Below, piece after piece: positions 50,469-61,158 of a stretch of 64,000 nucleotides of DNA. The stretch comes from Trichomonas vaginalis G3 (taxonomy: Eukaryota; Parabasalia; Trichomonadida; Trichomonadidae). The stretch lies in contig NC_067204.1 in NCBI RefSeq assembly GCF_026262505.1, positions 18,819,860 through 18,883,859 of the forward strand, in the 5' to 3' direction. Each line of letters starts with the position of its first letter. Positions within the stretch are counted from its first letter, which is position 1. Under the pieces are notes generated by a model that saw only the letters and a list, made by a program, of their open reading frames with translations, made no database searches and was not told where the DNA came from. Position numbers and translations under genes: made by a program.

Positions 50469-50612
50469 ATGGTTGTTGTTGAATACAATTGCTCAAACTG
50501 CGGCAAGACTGTCAGAGCTGAAGACCGCGGTGCAATGCGTTGCCCACAGTGCGGCTGCAACATTCTCTACAAGAAGAGAACAACAAAGCGTATCACATTC
50601 AGTGCTAGATAA
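50469..50612 (+). CDS. RPB12: RNA polymerases I/II/III subunit RPABC4 (RPB12)
   Basis: A 47-residue protein: MVVVEYNCSNCGKTVRAEDR with a zinc ribbon C8-x2-C11 and C25-x2-C28 (MRCPQCGCN), followed by ILYKKRTTKRITFSAR. The ILYKKRT segment after the second CxxC is the RPB12 signature. It is a common core subunit of all three nuclear RNA polymerases. The gene is easy to miss because of its size. The start follows AATAAATTC, and the downstream VPS18 gene begins 335 bases later. Confidence 0.93.
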   Translation: MVVVEYNCSNCGKTVRAEDRGAMRCPQCGCNILYKKRTTKRITFSAR

Positions 50613-50947
50613 ATTTACAACTGTTAATCGAAAAATCCACAGTAAAATAGAATGTTTATATTGAAATTAACTAAAAAATCTCTCTGCTCAATTGCAAAAG
50701 ATGTTTATTAAACAGTTAAATATATGAAGAAAATAATACAGTTATTAGATATAGATTGTATTGGCAACTTTCTATACACATTGGATTTTGCCATGAATTT
50801 ATATCAATAATTGATTTTTTTTAATAATTTTTTTTATATGATATTTTTTAAGAGAAAACTGTTTGATTTCGTATTACTATCGATATATGTGACCCCAATT
50901 TTGGCATGTTTTCTTATTTAGAAGTCATTTTCTCTATTTGATTTCTG
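50613..50947. promoter_or_regulatory. Intergenic region with VPS18 Inr
   Basis: 335 bases, AT-rich. The Inr-like GTCATTTTCTC (TCA at 50,925) lies about 21 bases before the VPS18 ATG, matching the trichomonad TCAYTW initiator. Confidence 0.6.
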
Positions 50948-53463
50948 ATGGAAGCGATTCAAGTGGAATTTCCACTTCCATATCATGAGATTGCTTCAAT
51001 GTCAGAGTTTGGTGGAAATATGTGGGTTGGAACTGAGCATGGAGAAATTCATGTTCTCACTCAAAATACGGAATCATTAAGCCATCCATTCATTTTATCA
51101 AGTAAAACTCCGTTTTCAGAAGAACATTCAATTATTCAGACGATGTTTGCAATAGAACAAATAGGAAAACTCTTCGCTTTCGTTAAACAAGAGAATGTCG
51201 GAAAAATAATTATGATTGATTCATCATATAAAGTCGAAACATTTTCAGAAGGTGTCACATATGCAGCTAGATCACCACATGATGCTTTACCAGCATTTGT
51301 TTTAGCAAAAAATAATTTATTTTATTATTACTTAGTAAAAGACAATACTTTACAACCACCAGTTGAAGTAGATGCACTATCTACAATCAATGGAATATCA
51401 GTAAATAATTCTGGTGTTGCATTTTACGCAAATTCTCAATATTTCCTTTGGTGGCGAGTTTCGAAGCGTGTAATGAATGTAGCAGCTTGTGTTCTTCCAA
51501 ATTCATGCATTGTACCCGATAAAAACTCATTTGTTTTTTGCATGAAAGATATGTTACAATTAATGGAGAAGATGGCCAAAAGATGGCAACACCAATAGCA
51601 ATTAACAAGACACTTACAGAAAATCAAGATGTACCTCTTACAGGATGCTTTTTCGGAGGAAAATGTCATTTATTTTATACATTGAATATGATTTCAGCCA
51701 AAATCTCATACCAACATCACGATAACTTTGTACCTCGAAAAATAGCTAAAGTTACAGCTTTTGCCACTTTTGGAGAAATATTATATTTAATTTCCGAAAT
51801 GGGAGCATATATGACAGGTGGTGTGACAGATGGTATGAAACTAGCAACAATTACATCCAAAGTTGGCATAAAAATCGCAATAACAAATGCCAGAAAATTA
51901 GATCCGAAAAGATTGGAAAATGCAATGGTCGATTTCTTCAGAACGCTATGGGAAATGAAGTTATATAAGGAATCATTAATCCTCGTATCCGAATTTCTTT
52001 GGAATGAAGATATCAAAGAAATTTTATCATTATTTCCATTTTTTGTCATCGAATCGAAGCCATCACCCCGTAATAAACTCAATGGACTTACAGAGTATAC
52101 TCTTGATGACATCGAAGTCTTCGAAAAGCTTGGTCAATTTTTGGTATTTACAAGATCTCAATTTTCCGAATCCCATGATTCATATTTAACCCATCAGATG
52201 CCTGCAGTAGAGACTGCCTTATTCGAATACTACGCGATCTTCCATCAAACACGCGAACTTGATGCGTTAATGGCCGAAGAAAACTCAGTGATTTCGCAAG
52301 CCGTAACTTTGTTTTTCAACCAATTTTTGGCAAAAAGGTCACTTCACCCGGCTCTGGCCATTTATTTTGCCCACACAGAGAGAATTGATGAAGCCCTGAA
52401 AATCTGGAAAACGTTGAATGACGCTGACAAAGAAAACGTTCGATGGGCGGTTGAAGCAGGATATACATTGCAATTAGTAGATGACGAAGATGACTTGAAA
52501 TCGAATTTGGATTGGATAAAGAAGAGATCAAGAACAGCAGCAATTATAGCATTCCTCAGACCAAACGTTGATATTTCATTGGCCATGGATTGGATAAAAC
52601 AAAATGCTCAGGAATTTTCTGTCAGATTTTACGATTATTTGTTAAACAACAATTTGTTGAAACCGGAATTAGTAAAGAACGCGTTAGATAGTTACACAGA
52701 TCTCCTTTCGATTGTAGGAGCTCCTGAGTTTAAAGCAGATCACGCTGCTTTTTACGAAAAATACTATCAAACATGGCTGAAAAGATCACCAAGACAGAAC
52801 GAGCTCGATGAACTTGATAAATACCTCATTGACCAACTAATTAAATGCGCAATGCTGAATCCAAAGAACTTATCTAAATACTGTTCAATTGCAAAGAGAC
52901 TTGTAAAAATGGATTTGATGTTTACTTTGTTCCAAATTGGAGAAATGTATTCTGAAGCTGCAAAAGAGTTCATATTGACATGGAAAGCAGATTTCGCTAA
53001 GATACAAAAGTTCTGCAGACAATGCAAGAGCCCTGAAAAGGCATTCAAGGTAACTATCGAAGTTTTGGCCGAAGAAGGATATAATATTTTTGGCCAACAT
53101 CGACAATTTATCTTGGATAACATTGAATTCATTTCCCATGAGGATATAATTAAATGGATACCTGATAATCAGAACATTGATGACTATATTGATTTCTTTA
53201 TCTCAATGGAAGGAAAGAATTTACTTAAAAGAAACATAATGAAGATGCAGGAAGCAACAATTAGACAGTTGAACAACGAAATTGACTACAAACTTACAAT
53301 ACAAGAAGTAAGATGTGCTGAATTTGGTTACACAACGGTTTGTGGGTCATGTGGAAGACCTGTTGGAAGTGGATTTGTTTGCGTCGCTCCAGATAACACT
53401 GTTTATCATTTGGCTTGCAAACCAAAGAAATTAGTTAATGTTCAACAAGAAAATCATGTTTAA
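50948..53463 (+). CDS. VPS18: VPS18 (HOPS/CORVET tethering subunit), one frameshift
   Basis: About 838 codons. The N-terminal ~200 residues are a beta-propeller-like region (YHEIASMSEFGGNMWVGTEH). The middle and C-terminal part is helical, clathrin-repeat-like, and the end is a degenerate RING (CGSCGRPVGSGFVCVAPDNT, YHLACKPKK). This order and length fit Vps18/Pep3, the HOPS and CORVET subunit that tethers membranes to late endosomes and lysosomes. The frame changes in a T6 run at 51,534-51,539: upstream coding is in one frame to FVFC, downstream in another from HERYVTINGEDG. Everything else is open, so a homopolymer sequencing error or recent mutation is likely. Confidence 0.75.
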
Positions 53464-54259
53464 TGTCTTTTCTTTTTGTTTAATTATAAATGTTATTTTT
53501 TGTTGTTATTATAGCTTTCTTATTCGATTATTATTATAGTATCTGCTCTTCTAAATCAATTTTGGGCATCTATAACAATATGCACATACATAGACCAATG
53601 AGCATAATGAGTATATTTTCATTGAATGAAAGCAATGCAGTATCCTTGTATCACGGATTTTAAAATCCAAAATTGTAACTATGAGATGTTAACAATTCTT
53701 TAATTCCTTTACATTCAGAATAGGCAACTTCATTTTGAATGTTAATAAACTAAAAAATCGCCGAATTTCTGTCAATTACGAGAAAAAGTATCATAACAAG
53801 GATTTTCTTTGAAACTTTTGCTATATATGGAGACAGTGAATTCTGCCAAAAACATATCATGCCTTATTTCAAGAGTCGTCTTGAGATTTCAAAATATCGA
53901 GTAGTGCTTCAATATCTACATGTAACGCATTTGGTAAGGCGAAAAATATGTATAATTGCACTTAATCATTGAATATTGCCTAAGGATATCAGTCAGTGAA
54001 AAATTTGTTTCAAAAAATTACGAATTTCGGGAATATTCTTTAAAAATCCAGTATGCTTTGTGTTTTTATATTATTTGCATGCTCATAAAGGCATAAAGTT
54101 GCAATTGTCAAAATGTCAGAATGATGTAATGCCATTCTTCCTAGTGAAATCAAAAAATCCTAATTATATAGGACTTTCTGGATATAAATTTCGAATTAAA
54201 AAGAATTAAGATTCAAATTTACATCAGCATTATCGTTATGTTATCAATTTTATTTCTGA
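53464..54259. other. Intergenic stretch
   Basis: 796 bases, AT-rich. No gene or repeat recognised. Confidence 0.5.
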
Positions 54260-54811
54260 ATGGAAGCAACAAATAATAAACCAGATTACTATTTGAGAAG
54301 ATATGCAATATCATCTTGCATGCAAGAGACAGAAGTTCGATATTTAAGAAACGGCGGAAAATCCTCCAATTGGAAAAAAGCAATTTTAGCAAAAATAAAT
54401 CTTCAAGAAAACAATTGGAAGAATCTTGATATCAAAGAATCCATTAACCAAACAAAATATAATATTAAAGATATCGAAATGGATGAAGCTGATGATAAAA
54501 AAACGTATTTTATTAATCTCAAATTCGAAGACAAGGATACATTTTCATTTACAGCTAACAAAGAAATTTTGGATTGCTTTTATTGCGGAATTTCAATTAT
54601 TCTTAATAAAGAAGTTTCAAATGACTTTTTCATTAAGTACTTCGACGAATTTACACATTTGATTGTAGACAGATCTAAATTCCAAAGGCGCGTTGACAAG
54701 GAGTTTGTTATCCCTACATTACCACCAGAACGAGTAGGGGTAATTTTAGCTAAAAGTGACACGCCTGTAAAAAGTGACACACCTGTGAAGGGTGTGATTA
54801 CCGATCGGTAA
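54260..54811 (+). CDS. PH-like (ELMO-type) protein, C-terminus replaced by element A
   Basis: 183 residues. Residues 1-155 look like a PH fold: a basic start (YYLRRYAISSCMQETEVRYL), alternating strands, and a late helix region FCFYCGISIILNKEVSNDFF-like, then a segment ending VIPTLPPE that resembles the C-terminal PH part of ELMO proteins (...IQIPDAPPPIP...). From GVILAKSDTPVKSDTPVKGV onward the sequence is encoded by the inverted-repeat element beginning at 54,732, including the stop. On the far side of the element (55,893) the host sequence gives LFNSCFL and a stop in the frame that would follow PPE, so the lost tail was probably only a few residues. The ELMO link is by pattern only. Confidence 0.5.
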   Translation: MEATNNKPDYYLRRYAISSCMQETEVRYLRNGGKSSNWKKAILAKINLQENNWKNLDIKESINQTKYNIKDIEMDEADDKKTYFINLKFEDKDTFSFTANKEILDCFYCGISIILNKEVSNDFFIKYFDEFTHLIVDRSKFQRRVDKEFVIPTLPPERVGVILAKSDTPVKSDTPVKGVITDR

Positions 54812-55892
54812 TTTCGACAGTTTAGAATTTAAAATTTTTTATGGAACTGTTGCGAGTTTCATAAAGAATTTAAGGAATATAAGCAAAGATTTGAATCAAA
54901 ATCTTAGACCTAAGCCGCTCGATTCGCTCGCGGCTTCCGCGAATTACAGATCAGCAAAGATTTGAATCAAAATCTTCGAACTAAGCCGATCGCTTCGCTC
55001 GCGGCTTTCTTTATTATTTTAAATTTGCATATTTCCATCAAAAGTTCATAAGGTAAAAAATTTTGTTTATTTTTACTAAGAAAAAAAAAGGTTTTTGATA
55101 ATAAATTTATTTTATTTCGAAAAAGTAGCAATAATCGTAAAAGGGTATTGATAGGCTTGCTAAAGTAACTAATTTTAGCTGTCAAATACTTTTGTATTTT
55201 GAAGTAAATTAGTATAAATTTGTTTTTACTTTTATTTCGAAAAAGTAACAATAATCGTAAAAGGGTATTGATAGGCTTGCTAAAGTAACTAATTTTAGCT
55301 GTCAAATACTTTTGTATTTTGAAGTAAATTAGTATAAATTTGTTTTTACTTTTATTTCGAAAAAGTAGCAATAATCGTAAAAGGGTATTGATAGGCTTGC
55401 TAAAGTAACTAATTTTAGCTGTCAAATACTTTTGTATTTTGAAGTAAATTAGTATAAATTTGTTTTTACTTTTATTTCGAAAAAGTAGCAATAATCGTAA
55501 AAGGGTATTGATAGGCTTGCTAAAGTAACTAATTTTAGCTGTCAAATACTTTTGTATTTTGAAGTAAATTAGTATAAATTTGTTTTTACTTTTATTTCGA
55601 AAAAGTAGCAATAATCGTAAAAGGGTATTGATAGGCTTGCTAAAGTAACTAATTTTAGCTGTCAAATACTTTTGTATTTTGAAGTAAATTAGTATAAATT
55701 TGATATTATTTTAACTCCCTTTGAAAACCTCAATTTTCCATACAGAGGGAACGGGAATAGCATCCAATATTCCCTGAGAATGGTTGCGCATTCTCAGTTC
55801 CCTCTATATTTCGAACGAAGCTCTCATCGGTCTTTTTTTTAATACTAAACGTTTTTTTTCCCTGTCACTTTTAGCTAAAATTTGGGTTTGCC
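54732..55892. mobile_element. Inverted-repeat element A, copy 2 (1,161 bp, opposite orientation)
   Basis: Its ends (GAGTAGGGGT... and ...GGGTTTGCC) and the inverted repeats (TTTTAGCTAAAAGTGACA inward of each end) match the 815-bp copy at 23,967 in reverse orientation, with near-identical sequence over most of its length. The extra length is three more units of the 120-bp repeat. I see no target duplication here. It sits in the 3' end of the PH-like gene. Confidence 0.88.
55111..55702 (-). repeat. 120-bp tandem repeat, five units
   Basis: Five almost identical units (sites such as GTAGC/GTAAC vary). As 120 is a multiple of 3, one minus-strand frame stays open through all units and gives a 40-residue peptide repeat (ISYFSKPINTLLRLLLLFRN core), within a 232-codon frame. 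I take this frame as a by-product of the repeat, not a proven gene. Confidence 0.9.
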
Positions 55893-56307
55893 TATTTAAT
55901 TCTTGCTTTCTATGAGCATTATTTCCGAATAAACCGATTAACATTCTAATTTTTGTTTACTACATTTTACATTTTGTCTTATATTATCCATTTTTTTTTA
56001 ATTTGATTTTGAACAGGAAAAACTCAAGGGATACCATAAGTTTACTTGTACAATATAGATTATGGACACAGATACTATATAGAGAAGCTTAGTATGACTA
56101 TACTATGGAATATCGATGTGAAAACCCAAACAATACAAAAATTAGATTAAATTTAAAGTACCCACTACTAGCATGTACATATAACAATATTTTGTAAAAT
56201 AGTATTATTGAATTAATTTGTTTCTCCTTCTTTTCAATATAATATTTTACATGACTTACAGATAGTCTGTATGATGAAATTTAAATATACTACTTTTAGA
56301 TTTTTTA
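55893..56307. other. Intergenic stretch
   Basis: 415 bases, AT-rich, with no recognisable gene. It holds the upstream region of the next ankyrin gene. Confidence 0.45.
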
Positions 56308-57861
56308 ATGTCTGATCAAATCAATCATCCAAAAAAGTACAGTGAATTAAGAAATATCTTCAAATACTACATCGATTCATACACTACATTGTACCAACTA
56401 AAAACGGAAAATACAGAAGAATTAAACTCTATTTACAAAATGATCAAAACAGAATTGATTGATTCAAATAAATATCTCCCTAAAATTATTATAAAAGACA
56501 TTTTAAATATCATTCCGTATAATAATCGCTATACAAAGTCATATTTATCTCTTGCCAAGCTAATATATGATGATTATAATGTCTGTGAGGTCAATAATGT
56601 TGAAGATGTTTCAAATTTCCTTTTTTATAAAGAATATGGAATTAAATTAAACAAGATTTATGATTTCGGAAAAATTCAATCAGAAAATCTCGAAATTCTT
56701 ACAGAAGATACAATTTACAGAGCAATTATGTATAATGACCTAAAAAAACTCATTTCATTCACGGATATAAAAGGATTTAAAGATATGGAAAAACTTCAAA
56801 GCAGCTTATATCCATATCCTGAATTTGGATATTCATATCTTGAATTATGTTGTTACTACGGGGCAGTAGATTGTTTCAAGTTTTTAATAACGAAATTTTA
56901 CGCTCAAATTAGTTTAAGATGCTTATATCTTTCATTTTTAGGAAAAAATCCAGAGATAATGAGCGAATGTTTGAAACATTATAAACCAGATGATTATTGC
57001 ATGATGTATGCAATAATTTCGCATAACATTGATTTTGTTACATTTTTGATGAATGAATACGATATTCAAATCGATTTAAGAGATTGTGGAATATATAAAA
57101 ATCTTGATTCATTCTTAGTTTATTTGGATCAAACTAATGCTATTAAGACTTGCTTTGTTAATTCCGCTAGATTCAATATCCCATCCTTTTGCGAATATTT
57201 CCTTTCACTTGGTGTAAAGGTCAACGTAAAAATTGAAGGCGGACTAACAGCTCTTCATATTGCAGCATGGGAAAATTGTAAAGAAACAGTCGAATTTCTT
57301 TTTTTACATGGCGCAAAGATCAAAGAAAAAGAAGATGCTGGAAGAACCGCTCTACATCTTGCAGCACGCAAACAGAGTAAAGAAACAGTAGAATTCCTTA
57401 TTTCACATGGCATAAATATCAATGAAAAAACTAATGTTGGGGATACCGCTCTTCACGTTGCAGCAGTAAACAATCGTAAAGAAATAGCTGAAATTCTTAT
57501 TTCGAATGGAATAAAGATCAATGAGAAAAATGATTTCAATCGAACCGCTCTTCATTATACAGCATCTGAAAAAAGTAAAGAAACAGCTGAACTCCTTATT
57601 TCACATCATGCAAAGGTCAATGAAAAAGATCTAAATGGAAAAACCCCTCTTCATTATGCAGCTCAAGAAAATGATAAAGAAATAGTTGAGATTCTAATTT
57701 CACATGGTGCAAATATCAATGAAATAGATATTTATGGATATACTGCTCTTAGTATTGCTAAATATAGAGGTTTTAAAGAAATGGCCGAACTTCTTCTTTC
57801 ACATGGTGCTGATATCAATGTCAAAAGAAAAAGTAGTTCCTCAAAATGCAACATTTTTTAA
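56308..57861 (+). CDS. DUF3447-type ankyrin repeat protein (intact)
   Basis: 517 residues. N-terminal family segment (YHIDSYTTLYQLKTENTEEL-like, 18-45), then the DUF3447 region (about 130-280, with YLELCCYYGAVDCFKFLITK, MSECLKHYKPDDYCMMYAII and HNIDFVTFLMNEYDIQIDL), then about six canonical ankyrin repeats from about 310 (GLTALHIAAWENCKETVEFL, GKTPLHYAAQENDKEIVEIL). It is the only complete member of this family in the window. A short in-frame-like ankyrin trace after the stop (FKEIAEHLFTH near 57,863) suggests the array was once longer. Function unknown; ankyrins bind partner proteins. Confidence 0.9.
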   Translation: MSDQINHPKKYSELRNIFKYYIDSYTTLYQLKTENTEELNSIYKMIKTELIDSNKYLPKIIIKDILNIIPYNNRYTKSYLSLAKLIYDDYNVCEVNNVEDVSNFLFYKEYGIKLNKIYDFGKIQSENLEILTEDTIYRAIMYNDLKKLISFTDIKGFKDMEKLQSSLYPYPEFGYSYLELCCYYGAVDCFKFLITKFYAQISLRCLYLSFLGKNPEIMSECLKHYKPDDYCMMYAIISHNIDFVTFLMNEYDIQIDLRDCGIYKNLDSFLVYLDQTNAIKTCFVNSARFNIPSFCEYFLSLGVKVNVKIEGGLTALHIAAWENCKETVEFLFLHGAKIKEKEDAGRTALHLAARKQSKETVEFLISHGININEKTNVGDTALHVAAVNNRKEIAEILISNGIKINEKNDFNRTALHYTASEKSKETAELLISHHAKVNEKDLNGKTPLHYAAQENDKEIVEILISHGANINEIDIYGYTALSIAKYRGFKEMAELLLSHGADINVKRKSSSSKCNIF

Positions 57862-58243
57862 TTTTAAAGAAATAGCCGAACACCTTTTTACACATGTTAC
57901 AAGAATGCTCTCTTCCTACATAAGCTTCTTCTATTTCTTCTTTTAATATTTTCGAAGATAAATTTAATTTGAAATAAAAAATTATCTCCGTAAACAATAA
58001 AAGAGAAATGTTATCTTCATACAATTTTAAATAACATTAACAAGGAATTAATTTTGTATTCTTCCAAAACAAGTTTCAGTTTCTTTGATCCAATCAGTAT
58101 TGTCTGCTCATTTGATAGAGAAACATGTTTCTGCTGCAAATTAATAAATACAAAACTATATTATATAGAATCATAGTTTGGTAGCTATCAAAGATTTCCC
58201 GAATTGTTTGTGCAAAATTTACTGATTTGTAAGCAATAAAAAT
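57862..58243. other. Intergenic stretch
   Basis: 382 bases. Begins with an ankyrin-like trace to about 57,900, then AT-rich DNA without a gene. Confidence 0.45.
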
Positions 58244-59334
58244 GAGAAAGGGACAAACTATCCAGTGTCACTTTTCAAAGGAATAAAAAAAATAATAAAG
58301 ATGAAATAATAACATGAAATCTTATATAAATATAATTTTATCTAAATAGATAAATGAATTAAGCAGTTTACAGTTATATATATTTAATGAGAGACAATAT
58401 CTAGTTCTATGGTAGAAATGACTCTTAGACTCAAATAAGTAACACAGATAGAAAGTACTCAGTATAACAATTATATATGTACACTCAAAGTTAGTCGCTG
58501 CTAAAATCTTAACCTTGCATTTCGGGAAAATCTGACTAATGGCTCTTAGACTCAAATAAGTAACACAGATAGAAAGTACTCAGTATAACAATTATATATG
58601 TACACTCAAAGTTAGTCGCTGCTAAAATCTTAACCTTGCATTTCGGGAAAATCTGACAAATGGCTCTTAGACTCAAATAAGTAACACAGATAGAAAGTAC
58701 TCAGTATAACAATTATATATGTACACTCAAAGTTAGTCGCTGCTAAAATCTTAACCTTGCATTTCGGGAAAATCTGACTAATGGCTCTTAGACTCAAATA
58801 AGTAACACAGATAGAAAGTACTCAGTATAACAATTATATATGTACACTCAAAGTTAGTCGCTGCTAAAATCTTAACCTTGCATTTCGGGAAAATCTGACA
58901 AATGGCTCTTAGACTTGTTTTGATAATTAATTCTTCAATTATATTATAATTTATAACAAATTTCCTCAAACTATCTGTATGTCATTCAATTCCCGGCCAC
59001 TACATTCAATGATGGACCATTTCCTTCAAATTTTGAAATACCTTATTCAATTTGTTGTATGGAGCCCGTGATATTCAACACTATGGAGCTCCTCCAGTTT
59101 GGTATCCAAGAAGAGATAAAAGCTAGCATGGGCTACTCTCAAAAATGCTTGAAGCAATATATTCAAGTTTGCAACAAGGATCAATAGATTCAAATCTTGT
59201 TTATTGTACTTTAAAGGTACTTTTAAAAAAGAAACAATTAATGTAAAAGATTCAAATAATTTTTTATTATTATTTTATTAATTTTTTAAAATAAGGTTAA
59301 TAAAAAAGTGACACTGGATAGTTTGTCCCACACT
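58244..59334. mobile_element. Inverted-repeat element B (1,091 bp) with 10-bp target duplication
   Basis: A 26-bp perfect inverted repeat beginning GGGACAAACTATCCAGTGTC faces the copy ending GACACTGGATAGTTTGTCCC (58,250 and 59,329 are the outer G/C triplets). Outside it the 10-bp sequence CAATAAAAAT occurs at 58,234-58,243 and 59,335-59,344, if six and five bases between it and the repeats belong to the element. It contains a 121-bp tandem array and no transposase. Duplication size again suggests a non-autonomous Mutator-like element; different ends from element A. Confidence 0.8.
58417..58915. repeat. 121-bp tandem repeat, four units in an A-B-A-B order
   Basis: Units of 121 bp (landmark AACACAGATAGAAAGTACTC at 58,441, 58,562, 58,683 and 58,804). 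Units alternate between TCTGACTAATGG and TCTGACAAATGG at their ends, so the latest step was duplication of a two-unit block. Confidence 0.92.
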
Positions 59335-59344
59335 CAATAAAAAT

Positions 59345-59865
59345 TAAAATCATAGTGCCAACTACTAGCATATACATTTAATAAGACTTTTATAGCTCTA
59401 TGTGGAGGCAAACTCAATTTTAAGCGAAACCTCAATTTAAGATGATTTATTTCTTATGATCAAGAACTATCTCAATATGAAAAAAGTGTTATTGGAAATT
59501 TCCTCTATCAATATGTATCCATATAGACTGGTGTATATAATAAGTATAGTTACACTTAATGAAAAAAAATCTGTATAGGACGCAAAGAATATGATTTCTC
59601 ATAGAGACTTAAGTAAGTGTGACATCACCATTTCTAGCCTGAGAAACTGCCTCATAATTAAGGAATAGCTAGGATCAATCATTGGCAGCTTAAAATGAAA
59701 CATTGCAGAAAACTTTTTTTCTTGAATTTCAGAATTTTAGCTAAATCAGAACGTTAATAAGATATTTTTAGAGATGTTTTTGAAGCGCTTTTAATTGCAT
59801 AATAAATTTCTATTTTGGAAATCTTTTTGTCCGATAAAAATTGACATATCGCGGGAAAAAAAGTG
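59345..59865. other. Intergenic stretch
   Basis: 521 bases, AT-rich, no gene recognised; upstream region of the bromodomain gene. Confidence 0.45.
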
Positions 59866-61158
59866 ATGATCGAACCTCAAAATTCTGTTGTTCCTCGTCA
59901 GAAACCCCCAGCGCAACCAAAATCTCACTCTAAGCTTTGTTTTACGTGTTTCAATTCACCCTCTAAGACTTTACCTAAAGTTGTCGTTTTATATAGCGGA
60001 CCAACGAACATTCCACCAGCCATCACTCAAACAAAGCAATCAAAAGGTGCAAAAAACAAAGCAGCACCAGTTCCACGTGGTCCTTTAACACCTCAACAAA
60101 AAATAATGAACGATATTCATAAAAAATTAGTCCAAAGGGACAAACTTCATATTTTTGCACAGCCAGTTACAGAGGACATAGCTCCACGATATTTCGAAGT
60201 CGTATCTCAACCAATGGATCTTTCAACAATAAAACAAAAAATGCACGAAGAAAGCTATCAAATAACAGATTTTCAAGACGATGTATTCCTTATGATCAAG
60301 AACTGCATGACGTATAACCCTGACTCTTCATTCTATTACCAAGAAGCAGCAAATTTATATCAATTTTTCCTTCGCGAAATTAAAAAGGCCAAAAGGCAGT
60401 TATCAGGAGAGGCACCCAGGGAGATCTCCTCGGCTGTTCGTAAGGTCACAGCTGGCGGAGAAATGTCACATACGTCAATTACCACTCAATCAACGATTCC
60501 TACGAAAATCCAGTCGTTTATCAAGAAGCGGCAAGGAAACTACGTCGCTCCTGTACTCGACAACACAGATAAAAAGAGAACATTTATACAGTTATCAAAT
60601 CCTCATCCAAACGTTCTCAAGATTGGCGAGAGTGCTAGATTTTCAGTATTCGTTGATACAGTTAAGCAGAATAAGCAACTCAGGCTAAATCTCCAGAGTT
60701 TACTCAATAAATTCTCCAGAGATGTAATGAACGATGCAATAAGGAGTATGGCCAACCTTTCAGACACTTACGAGATCGATGCCGCTGCCATCGATGAAGC
60801 TCTCGCTTCAACCTTAGAATTAAATAATTTGAAGGAAATTGACATTGTAGACGCCCCAACAGATGAATATTCGCTTAGAGCACTTGCTAACCAGATACCC
60901 AACCTATCCATAACTAATTTCAAGCAATCCGCAGAGACAATTCAAGATCCTGCAATTTCATCACTGAAACTACTATTGTTCTACCAAAATACAATGAGAT
61001 TTTGGCCTGATGCATCACTAGATAACGCAAAAAGAACAATTGTAAAGACTTTGACGTCGGATATTACAAACCATGTAATTACAATGAAACCATCCATATT
61101 TGTTAAAGATCAGTATGCTACAAATGCTCTCCTTCACCTCGTCAAGTCTGCAAAATAA
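59866..61158 (+). CDS. Bromodomain protein (BRD7/9-like)
   Basis: About 430 residues. A basic, proline-rich N-terminus with a possible CxxC (LCFTCFN) precedes a bromodomain at about 85-180: KLHIFAQPVTEDIAPRYFEV (ZA loop), VSQPMDLSTIKQKM, then IKNCMTYNPDSSFYYQEA with the acetyl-lysine-binding Asn in TYN. The pattern FxxPVTEDIAPxYxxxxxxPMDL is closest to the BRD7/BRD9 type, subunits of SWI/SNF-like remodelers. The C-terminal ~220 residues are helical and unknown. It would read histone acetylation in the nucleus. ATG at 59,866 follows a GTG that also extends the frame by one codon. Confidence 0.85.
   Translation: MIEPQNSVVPRQKPPAQPKSHSKLCFTCFNSPSKTLPKVVVLYSGPTNIPPAITQTKQSKGAKNKAAPVPRGPLTPQQKIMNDIHKKLVQRDKLHIFAQPVTEDIAPRYFEVVSQPMDLSTIKQKMHEESYQITDFQDDVFLMIKNCMTYNPDSSFYYQEAANLYQFFLREIKKAKRQLSGEAPREISSAVRKVTAGGEMSHTSITTQSTIPTKIQSFIKKRQGNYVAPVLDNTDKKRTFIQLSNPHPNVLKIGESARFSVFVDTVKQNKQLRLNLQSLLNKFSRDVMNDAIRSMANLSDTYEIDAAAIDEALASTLELNNLKEIDIVDAPTDEYSLRALANQIPNLSITNFKQSAETIQDPAISSLKLLLFYQNTMRFWPDASLDNAKRTIVKTLTSDITNHVITMKPSIFVKDQYATNALLHLVKSAK

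Noticed and set aside
23967-55892. CRISPR-like reading of the 120-bp arrays
   Set aside because: Units are contiguous and nearly identical with no variable spacers, and the genome is eukaryotic.
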